The notes beneath the pieces were generated by a model. That model was given only the letters and a program-made list of their open reading frames with translations. It made no database searches and had not been told where the DNA came from. A stretch of 20,589 bases of DNA from JBCCCJ01 sp039029315 (GTDB lineage Bacteria > Bacteroidota > Bacteroidia > J057): positions 1 through 20,589 of the forward strand of contig JBCCGK010000159.1 in the NCBI GenBank assembly GCA_039029315.1, in the 5' to 3' direction. This document shows positions 1 to 8,300 of the stretch, piece by piece. The number at the start of each line of letters is the position of its first letter. The first letter of the stretch is position 1. A program made the position numbers and the translations under genes.

Positions 1-89
1 AATACCCGGATTGGCAAAGAACCGGTGGAAGTCAGCTCCAATAGATGCGCTCGATCTTCCTCCTTCAGGTTGATATGATCTTTCTGCAT
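1..89 (-). CDS. IS630-type transposase, N-terminal fragment cut by window edge
   Basis: The minus strand from the ATG at 87-89 reads MQKDHINLKEEDRAHLLELT and continues with STGSLPIRV to the window edge. This resembles the start of IS630/Tc1-mariner-like transposases, where a short 'L-x-x-x-[ED]-R-x-x-L' helix precedes the helix-turn-helix DNA-binding region. Such proteins cut and paste their element at TA dinucleotides. Only 29 codons are visible, so the DDE catalytic core cannot be checked and it is unknown whether the gene is intact. A good -7 promoter element lies just upstream. The family call is from pattern memory of the N-terminus only. Confidence 0.5.
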   Translation of the reverse strand, partial: MQKDHINLKEEDRAHLLELTSTGSLPIRV

Positions 90-90
90 A

Positions 91-116
91 ATTCGTTTTT
101 CTACAAAAATACGAAT
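91..116 (-). promoter_or_regulatory. Candidate promoter -7 element inside an inverted repeat, for the transposase-like gene
   Basis: On the minus strand 111-104 reads TATTTTTG, a perfect match to the Bacteroidota -7 consensus TAnnTTTG, 15 bp before the ATG. No convincing TTTG -33 element is seen 17-23 bp further upstream. The site lies inside an imperfect inverted repeat (ATTCGT at 91-96, ACGAAT at 111-116, with TTTT/AAAA inside), which could be an operator or part of the element's end. Without the other end of the element the two cannot be told apart. Confidence 0.4.
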
Positions 117-870
117 ATTAATTTATTTGTGTTCCACTGTATTAAATACTGTGTATTCAAAGTCTTTTGCTATACTTTGGACCTCGCTCGCACAAGCCGC
201 GCCTCCTGAAAGGAGACTTCACACAAGGCCTTTTCTCCGCAAAAAATGACTCTCGCCATCCCCTCCTCCCTGACCAAGGAGGTGCGCCGCCAATCAGCAA
301 AAGGGGAGGTCAGAGTGAGGAAAAGAACTTAAAATACAGAAACGATTAATGTATACTCCCCCACTGTATTGAAATGAAAAATGGGCATATTGTTGCTGGG
401 AAAGACCCTTGAAAATACTCCAGTCAAAATGGAAAGCAGCACCAGGAACCACGATTGACGTTGTGCCAGGGAAAGCTGTTGAAATCGGATGATCTCAATG
501 AAAACGGGAATCGCCATAGCCCTATGTGTATAGGGGATGCCCAAACCAAATCATTCCAGAAAAAAGTAGTCATGAATGTGAGGCTATCTGTCTTCGAACA
601 ATCAATCTGAAGGATTGCAACAGGGAAGGACAGAGGGACAAGGGCAGCTTCTGTCCATGGCAAGATCTTCATTCTTGGTGCCAAAAAATGTATCAGGCCA
701 TCCATCCTTTTCAAGTTTTACCCCTTTAACTAACATATCATATTGAACGATATTCTTATCAGTCCCATTAGATAGCGAGCCTGGTGGATGTATGCTCCAG
801 TACAATGCCATCATATTCCCCCTGATAATCTAATGAGTCAATTCAATCAATGGTAAATAACATTTTTTCC
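117..870. other. Intergenic stretch with no supported gene
   Basis: Open frames here are short, overlap on both strands and show no recognisable motif. At 180-320 the base composition rises in GC and contains short inverted pairs such as CTGACC (270-275) with GGTCAG (308-313) and CCCCTCC (260-266) with GGGGAGG (303-309). This is reminiscent of a dispersed intergenic repeat, but no second copy is in the window. A 70-residue minus-strand frame at 602-814 has a protein-like composition but no recognisable family; a decayed gene remnant is possible. Confidence 0.4.
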
Positions 871-1000
871 GCAATTCATCGGAGAAAATGCGTGGAAATA
901 CTTATGGATTCCGAATTTTTCCGCAATTCGTTTTTTCCGTACAAACACTCTATCAGATTTTCCGAATTATCCCCAATTTCACCTCCTCGACCATGACATA
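871..1000 (+). repeat. Diverged direct repeat, copy A
   Basis: This stretch aligns without gaps to 1686-1815 (offset 815 bp); by hand count about 86 of 130 positions agree (about 66%). The best-kept blocks are GCAATTCATC against GCATTTCACC, CGTGGAAATAC against CGTAGAAATAC, CCGAATTTTT against CCGAACTTTC, and ACTCTATCAGAT against ACTCTATCGGAT followed by AATTATCCCCA against GATAATCCCCA. Copy A ends about 70 bp before the small gene at 1073. It may be a duplicated regulatory region or an old non-autonomous mobile element. Confidence 0.6.
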
Positions 1001-1072
1001 CAAGTGGCCCTTATAGTAAAAAAGCTAGGCCATGTACATTTTTCTTTTTTTCACCATAAACACCCTATTAGT

Positions 1073-1324
1073 ATGAGTAATTCAGTTCTCGGAAATTGGT
1101 TTTATGAACCAAACTCTGAATCTATCGAAATCAGAAGTGGTGGTTCATCCGACAGTGCAATCATTACTACCGAAGGGGGTACTTTTAACGCAAACGTTCT
1201 CAGACAGACCCCCCAGGAGGTGATCAGCTTCGATGATGGGGGGACGGGACAAACGGGAGTTTTGTCATTGGTGGATGGAAACACCATTTATTGGTCCAAT
1301 GGCACGCAGTGGGTAAGGCGTTAG
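1073..1324 (+). CDS. Small beta-rich protein with C-terminal 'YWSNGTxWxR' motif
   Basis: An 83-aa protein beginning MSNSVLGNWFYEPNSESIEI and ending with GNTIYWSNGTQWVRR. The layout, a W near the start, alternating short beta segments with Gly turns (GGTFNANV, GTGQTGVLSL), then 'DGNxIxWSNGTxWxR', matches a small all-beta module known from many short bacterial and some eukaryotic proteins of unknown role. I do not know a function. No signal peptide or membrane segment is seen, so it is probably cytoplasmic. The open frame extends upstream to an ATG at 1004, but those 23 extra residues (rich in H, F and K) look non-coding, so the ATG at 1073 was chosen. No Shine-Dalgarno site, as usual for Bacteroidota. 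It stands alone, flanked by long non-coding stretches and by copies A and B of a diverged repeat. Confidence 0.62.
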   Translation: MSNSVLGNWFYEPNSESIEIRSGGSSDSAIITTEGGTFNANVLRQTPQEVISFDDGGTGQTGVLSLVDGNTIYWSNGTQWVRR

Positions 1325-1685
1325 GAAGGTCTCCTAAAACTTAACCAAAGGTGAATGAGTCATTCTGAATCTAAAAAGAGTCAGGGTGGCTCTATTCTGT
1401 TGAACATTAAGCCTCTCCTCCACTCATCAATACCAGGTGTCGACATAACAGATGTTGCCTTCTTCGCGGTAGAGATGGCGTTATGAAATTCTTCCCTTCA
1501 GTCGGATAAGACACATTTCCAGGCAAGCAATTCGAAGAATCTTCCCCTTTGGAGGCAGGTGGGGGAAGGAAAAAGCTGGAAATCAGAGATTTGGATGGTG
1601 GCTCCTCCCTCTCGCTCTCCCTCAATAGGGAGAAATGCCGCCCGCATTCCTTGTCATTGACAAATGTCTTCTAGCCAGGGAGATA
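1325..1685. other. Intergenic stretch with no supported gene
   Basis: Nothing recognisable is encoded on either strand. The only clear structure is a small perfect hairpin at 1617-1632 (CTCCCT, loop CAAT, AGGGAG) inside a pyrimidine-rich patch at 1597-1625. It has no following T-run and is not a convincing terminator. No terminator was found directly after the small gene ending at 1324. Confidence 0.4.
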
Positions 1686-1815
1686 GCATTTCACCACAGA
1701 ACATACGTAGAAATACGCAACCTCCCCGAACTTTCCCCCAAACTGATTTTTCCAAAGAATCACTCTATCGGATCTACTGGATAATCCCCACCTTTGTTTC
1801 AGCTACTAAAACATA
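1686..1815 (+). repeat. Diverged direct repeat, copy B
   Basis: Gapless partner of 871-1000 (about 66% identity by hand count). Copy B contains the left arm of a 20-bp inverted repeat (1706-1725) that copy A matches only partly (CGTGGAAATAC instead of CGTAGAAATACGC). It lies about 545 bp before the start of the giant surface-protein gene. A -7-like CACCTTTG at 1789-1796 lacks a matching -33 element. Confidence 0.6.
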
Positions 1816-1886
1816 GGTAGCAACTTGACAAAATCTTCTTCTCTCTTTCTCTTCCAATCATTGCTTGGAGGCTGCGTATTTCTACG
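1706..1886. repeat. 181-bp segment bounded by a 20-bp inverted repeat (19/20)
   Basis: The left arm at 1706-1725 reads CGTAGAAATACGCAACCTCC. The reverse complement of the right arm at 1867-1886 is the same except for one base (G for A at position 15). The arms enclose 141 bp with no gene. Each arm also carries the small palindrome CGTA-GAAA-TACG. No obvious target-site duplication was seen flanking the arms. This could be a MITE-like element or a pair of binding sites for a dimeric regulator. The segment overlaps repeat copy B. Confidence 0.6.
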
Positions 1887-2146
1887 CTTTTTTTAGCGGG
1901 AAAATACGGAAAATGAACGACTTGAACATGAATTCACATACAATATATGACTGACTATCAATATAGTATGAAATATCTTTCAATTTCCTCCGACAACCCA
2001 AATATTGCCAATACTAGGCATGTTCTCTATCTTGAATTTTCACTTTTTCGCATAGCTTTCATCAACCCATACCTGTTTTTTGTTCGGACAGTTAATTTTA
2101 ATGAAACAATTCTATGCATTCGAATAGCTAGCGATCCATAAGCATG

Positions 2147-2195
2147 TTCCTGATTTCTGTAGGACTGCGTCTGTACTACAGCTGAAAATCAGGAA
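2147..2195 (+). promoter_or_regulatory. Long imperfect hairpin upstream of the giant surface-protein gene
   Basis: TTCCTGATTT (2147-2156) pairs perfectly with AAATCAGGAA (2186-2195). CTGTAG (2157-2162) pairs with CTACAG (2176-2181), with a four-base bulge at 2182-2185 and a 13-base loop. There is no T-run after it, so it is not a standard terminator for plus-strand transcripts. Its position 165 bp before the ATG suggests a structured leader or a stem blocking read-through from upstream. No known riboswitch was recognised. Confidence 0.5.
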
Positions 2196-2246
2196 GCCTG
2201 CTCTCTCCTTTCTCATTCCCCTTTCCTTGCTCTTTACCTGTTGCTG

Positions 2247-2277
2247 CACAATGGCCACCATTGTGAGGGCACACCCT
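2247..2277 (+). promoter_or_regulatory. Two abutting perfect hairpins in the probable leader of the giant gene
   Basis: CACAATGG (2247-2254), loop CCA, CCATTGTG (2258-2265) forms an 8-bp perfect stem. It is followed at once by AGGG-CACA-CCCT (2266-2277). No poly-T tract follows. Together with the hairpin at 2147-2195 they make the region before the ATG at 2360 strongly structured. They may act on mRNA stability or translation, or as protein-binding palindromes; the sequence does not decide. Confidence 0.45.
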
Positions 2278-2359
2278 CTATGTCTATTCGATCCGTTCTT
2301 CTTCCCTTGGCTTCAATCTTCCCTTTTTGTTCAAGCTACTTAACTCTCTAATACCTAAC

Positions 2360-5300
2360 ATGAATTTACGCAAATCAACAGCCTCCTCCGGATGGCGAAA
2401 CTCCACACCAAGAAGATGTACACATGCTGTCTTCTATTTGTTCCTCGGCCTCTTCACAACGCTGAGTCTAGCAGTAGGCTATTCTTCTCCGACGACCAAT
2501 GCGAATGGTCTCCAACTCGTCGTAGGCGACGGTGATTCCGGTCCGAACAACACCATTTCGGTTCCCGTCACTGTCCTCAACTTTACTGGCATCGCGACTT
2601 TTCAGGGAACCATCAGCTTCGATGACGCTGCCCTGACCTACAGCTCAGCGACCAGTCCCCTAACCAATATGTTTTTTGGGGCATCTGGACAGGGCGGTGT
2701 CCCCAACGACGCCGTCACCTTCTTGTGGTATGAGCCCAGTCTCTCAACACTCACCCTGACAGATGGAGATACCATCGCCATGCTGGAGTTCACCGTCAAT
2801 TCAGGTGCCACCACAGGCTTCAGTGATATTGTGCTCGACGGCTCGATAACCCCCCTTGCCTACGCGACCGACCCAAACTCTGGTAGCCAATCGACTCCGA
2901 CTGTCGATCCAGGCGGAGTAGACATCGACGCAGATGCACCTACGGTAGATGTGATCAGCATCATTAGCGACAATGCCAATGACACAGAGTTGGCCACTGT
3001 GGGAAATGAAATAAGCTTGAGTTTCACCACCTCTGAAACGCCTGATCAGACACCTGTAGTAGACATCCTCGAAGGCGGTGCCGCCAGTGTATCACTGAGC
3101 GGCTCTGGCGTTTCTTATACCGCAACCAAAGACGTAGCAATTGGAGGAGATGGTACTGTAACCTTCTCTATCCAGATTCAGGATGAGTGGGGCAACAGCA
3201 GCACTGCCACGGCAACCACCGATGGCAGTTTTGTGATTGTAGATACAGAGGTACCCACCATTACTTGTCCCAATCCTATCACACAGGATACGGATGCTGG
3301 AGAGTGTTATGCTACCGTGAACTTTGCAGATGCAGTAGGAGATGATAACCTGGTCAGTCAGGGATATGGCGTCACCGTAACACGAACTGGCGGACCTGCT
3401 TCTGGTTCTCAATTCAATGTGGGTGCGACCACCATCACCTATACGGTAACGGATGCAGCAGGAAATACGAATTTCTGTAATTTCAACATTACAGTTGAAG
3501 ACAATGAAGCGCCCACCGTCCTTACTCAGGACATCACCGTTTCGCTTGATGCCAACGGGGACGCAAGCATCACTGCCGCTCAGATTGACAATGGTTCTTC
3601 CGATGCCTGTGGAGTTGCCAGCACCTCTTTGGATATCACAAGCTTCGGCTGTGGGGATCTGGGAACCGTAACGGTAAGCTTGACCGTAACCGACGTCAAT
3701 GGAAATTCTGCTTCCAATACCGCAGTGGTTACTGTGGAAGACAATATTGCTCCCTCCATTGTATGTCCAGCTCCTCAAACCATCGATACCGATGCAGGAA
3801 TCTGTACAGCAGCCGCACCTGATTTGACCGGGTTGGCAACTGTAGATGATAATTGTGGGAGTGGTTCTCTTGGGTTGAACACCAACAATATTGCCACTGG
3901 ATATCATCATACGCTGTTCATCGAAGATGATGGAAGTCTATGGTCAACGGGATATAATTCGCATGGACAATTGGGCCTTGGTTTTTCCAGTACGAGTAAT
4001 CCTACTGCTACTCAAATCGGAACAGATACAGATTGGGCATATGTAGATGGCGGAGAGTATCATAGTTTTGCATTGAAAACAGATGGTACACTTTGGGCTT
4101 GGGGAAGAGGTGTATATGGCAATTTGGGGATATCTGGTAATCAACATCTTGCCCCTGTACAAGTGGGGACCGATACGGATTGGGTGAGTGTTTCCTGTGC
4201 AAATTATAATACCCTGGCACTCAAAAGCGATGGGAGCTTATGGGCCTGGGGATACAATAATTACGGACAAGTGGGGAACGGCTCTACTACAAATCAACAC
4301 AGCCCCATACAGTTGGGAACAGCCACTGATTGGGTAGCTGTACAAACCGGAGATGCCACCTCTATGGCCTTAAAAAGTGATGGTACCCTATGGGCTTGGG
4401 GATATAATGGTCAAGGGCAATTGGGGATTGGGTCTAACACTCATCAAAACACACCTGTACAAGTGGGCAGTGATACGGATTGGGAGAGCATTTCATCAGG
4501 ATACACTGCAAACTATGGGATCAAGAGCAATGGTACCCTATGGGCCTGGGGAAGGAATAACTTTGGACAATTGGGGATTGGGTCTACAGCTGACCAAAAC
4601 AGCCCGGCACAAGTTGGGACAGACAGCGATTGGGCAGAAATTAGCGGAGGGTCTGGGTATGCAAAAGCTCTCAAATCGAATGGTACGCTTTGGTCCTGGG
4701 GACGAGGGAGCAATGGTCGACTTGGAAATGGTACGACAAGCGGTAATGTTACCAGCCCAGCACAAATCGGCACAGATACTGATTGGGCTGCTCTTTCTCG
4801 TTCTCAAGGAGCAGGATCCCATGCTTTCGCTCTGAAATCTAATAACAACGTTTATGGCTGGGGACGGAATAATTTCGGACAAATGGGCAACGGCACCACG
4901 GCTGATGTCTCTTCTCCTATTGCTTTAGGCTTGACGACCACTCCAGGCGGTCCTGGCAGTTCTTTTGTCATCACTCAAAGTCCCGCTCCTGGTACGCCAT
5001 TGGCACTTGGCGCCAATACCATTACGCTCTCTACAGTAGACGGTTCTGGTAATCCAGCTTCTTGCACAGTTGTGGTTACAGTTGAAGACAATGAAGCACC
5101 CACAGTTGTTACCCAGGGCATCACCGTTCAGCTTGATGCCAATGGAGATGCAAGCATCACCGCTGCCCAAATCGATAATGGCTCTTCTGATGCTTGTGGC
5201 ATCGCCAGCACATCACTGGACATCACAAGCTTTGACTGTAGCAATATCGCCGCACCAGTAACTGTAACCCTGACTGTAACCGACGTCAATGGAAACAGCA

Positions 5301-8300
5301 GTACAGGAACAGCTGTCGTAACCGTCCAAGACAATGTTGCACCGACCGTTCTTACTCAGGACATCACCGTTCAGCTCGACGCGGCTGGAGCAGCTAGTAT
5401 CGCTGCCGCTCAGATTGACAATGGCTCTTCCGATGCCTGTGGGATTGCGAGCAGCTCGTTGGACATCAGCAGCTTTGATTGTAATGATGTCGGGAATCCG
5501 GTAACAGTAACCCTGACCGTAACCGATATCCATGGCAATAGCGATAGCGAAACGGCTGTCGTAACTGTCGAAGACAATGTTTTACCGACAGTTGTTACCC
5601 AGGACATCACCGTTCAACTCGATGCCAATGGAGCAGCAAGCATCACTGCCGCTCAGATCGACAATGGATCTTCCGATGCCTGTGGGGTCGCAAGTACCTC
5701 TTTGGACATCACAAGCTTTGGCTGCGCTGATCTGGGAACCGTAGTAGTAACCCTGACTGTAACCGACGTCAACGGCAATAGCAATACCGGGACTGCCACA
5801 GTAACCGTTGAGGACAATATCGCTCCTACAATTGTCTGTCCAGCACCTCAAACCATCGATACCGATGCTGGACTTTGTACAGCAGCCGCGCCTGATCTGA
5901 CCGTACTGACAACCGCAACTGATAATTGTGGGGGTCCTGGTGGTGGTTCTGGGGCGATTCATATCAACCAAATCGCCACAGGATTCCAACATTCTTATTT
6001 CCTCAAAGATGATGGTACGCTGTGGTCGACGGGACGGAATCATGCTGGGCAATTGGGCAATGGTTCTTCCGGCACTAGTGTCTCTACTGCAACTCAAATT
6101 GGAACAGATACTGATTGGGCATCTGTTTCTGCGGGGGAGCATCAAGGTTTTGCGTTGAAAACAGATGGAAGCCTATGGGTTTGGGGAAGGAATGCGTTTG
6201 GCGAACTAGGAGTACCTGGTACGCAACAACTTAACCCTGTGCAAATAGGGACCGATACTGATTGGGTGAGCATTTCCTGTAAAACCTATAATACCCTGGC
6301 AGTAAAAAGTGATGGAACCTTGTGGGCCTGGGGATATAATTTGTATGGATCAGTGGGGAACGGTACGAATACGAATCAACACACCCCCTTACAGATAGGT
6401 ACCGATACCGATTGGGCGTCTGCATCGACAGGCTCGAGTTTATCATTGGTCTTAAAAAGCGATGGAAGCCTGTGGGCTTGGGGAAGGAATGATTTTGGCC
6501 AATTGGGGATTGGGTCTACGGTCAACCAAAATGTCCCTGTTCAAGTAGGCAGCGCTACCGATTGGGAGAGCATCTCCTGCGGAACATATGCCAGCTATGC
6601 AATCAAAAGTGATGGAAGCTTGTGGTCCTGGGGAAGGAATGATTTTGGTGAATTGGGGATAGGGTCTACCATTGACCAAAGTAGCCCCGTGCAAGTTGGG
6701 ACAGATACGGATTGGGCACAGGTTTCTGGAGGATTGGACCATGTGAGCGCACGAAAGACAGATGGCACGCTCTGGTCCTGGGGAAAAGGCTCCAATGGCC
6801 GACTTGGGAATGGTACGATAAGCGGCAATGTTTCAAGCCCAGGACAAATCGGAACAGATACCGATTGGGATGTTCTTTCAGAAGGAGAAGGTTCCTTTTC
6901 TTTTGCTGTGAAATCCAATACCAATGTTTATGGCTGGGGACGAAATCATCAGGGACAACTGGGCATTGGTACCACTATTGATGCATCTTCACCAACTGCC
7001 TTAGGCATGACAATCACTCCGGGTGGTTCTGCTGGTTCTGGCGGCTCTGGTGGTCCTCTTGTCATCACCCAAAGCCCCGCTCCAGGTACACCTTTGGCAC
7101 TTGGCGCCAATACCATTACGCTCTCCACTGTAGACGGCTCTGGCAATGCAGCCTCCTGCCAGGTTGTGGTAACAGTCGAAGACAATGAAGCACCGACAGT
7201 TGTTACTCAAGACATCACCGTTCAGCTCGATGCCAATGGAGACGCAAGCATCACTGCAGCTCAGATTGACAATGGTTCTTCCGATGCCTGTGGCATCGCC
7301 AGCACCTCTTTGGACATCAGCACCTTTGACTGTAACAATGTCGCCGCACCAGTAACCGTAACCCTGACAGTAACCGACGTCAATGGCAATAGCAGTACTG
7401 GAACAGCTGTCGTAACCGTCCAAGACAATGTTGCACCGACCGTTCTTACTCAGGACATCACCGTTCAGCTCGATGCAGCTGGAGTAGCAAGCATCACCGC
7501 CGCTCAGATCGACAATGGCTCTTCCGATGCCTGTGGGATTGCGAGCAGCTCGTTGGACATCAGCAGCTTTGATTGTAATGATGTCGGGAACCCTGTAACT
7601 GTAACTTTGACCGTAACCGATGTCAATGGCAATAGCGATAGCGAAACGGCTGTCGTAACTGTCGAAGACAATGTTTTACCGACAGTTGTTACCCAGGACA
7701 TCACCGTTCAACTCGATGCCAATGGAGCCGCAAGCATCACTGCCGCTCAGATCGACAATGGATCTTCCGACGCCTGTGGAGTCGCCAGCACTTCCCTGGA
7801 CATCACAAGCTTTGGCTGCGCTGATCTGGGAACCGTAACGGTAACGCTGACCGTAACCGATGTCAACGGCAATAGCAATACTGGAACTGCGACTGTAACA
7901 GTCGAGGACAATATTGCTCCAACCATCGTATGTCCAGCACCTCAGACCATCGATACAGATGCAGGACTCTGTACAGCAGCCGCGCCTGACCTGACCGTAC
8001 TGACAACCGCAACTGACAATTGTGGTGGTTCTGGTGGGAATGAGGCGTCCAAAATTGCCACTGGAAGTGAATTTTCTCTCCTTATCAAGGATGATGGAAG
8101 TCTATGGGCGGTAGGAAGAAATCACTTTGGGCAATTGGGCATTGGCTCTACGGCTGACCAACATAGCCCCGTACAAGTCGGAACAGATATGGATTGGGCA
8201 TCTGTTGAGGCGGGAGGTGATAATTCCTATGCGTTGAAAACAGATGGTACCCTATGGGCTTGGGGCAGAAATCAAGCCCACGCTCTAGGGATTGGTAATA

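Noticed and set aside
602..814. 70-codon minus-strand frame with protein-like composition
   Set aside because: No recognisable motif, overlapped by other frames on both strands, and no promoter or start context; at most a decayed remnant.
1789..1796. CACCTTTG as a promoter for the giant gene
   Set aside because: No TTTG-like element lies 17-23 bp upstream, and the distance to the ATG is more than 560 bp.
1947..2141. 64-codon plus-strand frame before the giant gene
   Set aside because: AT-rich, no motif, and no conserved start context; likely chance.
2327..2359. Upstream TTG start extending the giant protein by 11 residues
   Set aside because: The ATG at 2360 gives a normal signal peptide; the extension adds nothing recognisable.
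3092..3910. 272-codon open frame on the minus strand
   Set aside because: It lies wholly inside the giant gene and mirrors its repeat-rich codons. The same antisense frames recur in the other modules (for example 5582-6145), so they are shadows.
5093..5818. Calling the 80-residue repeats SprB repeats
   Set aside because: SprB repeats have a 'C-x-G-x-x-DGSI ... GGxxPYxYxW' pattern. These lack it and instead show the HYR-like QLDAxG, NGSSDACG and VTDVNGN pattern.
5093..7912. Regular repeats that might suggest a CRISPR array
   Set aside because: The repeats are 240-243 bp, in frame, and encode HYR-like protein domains.
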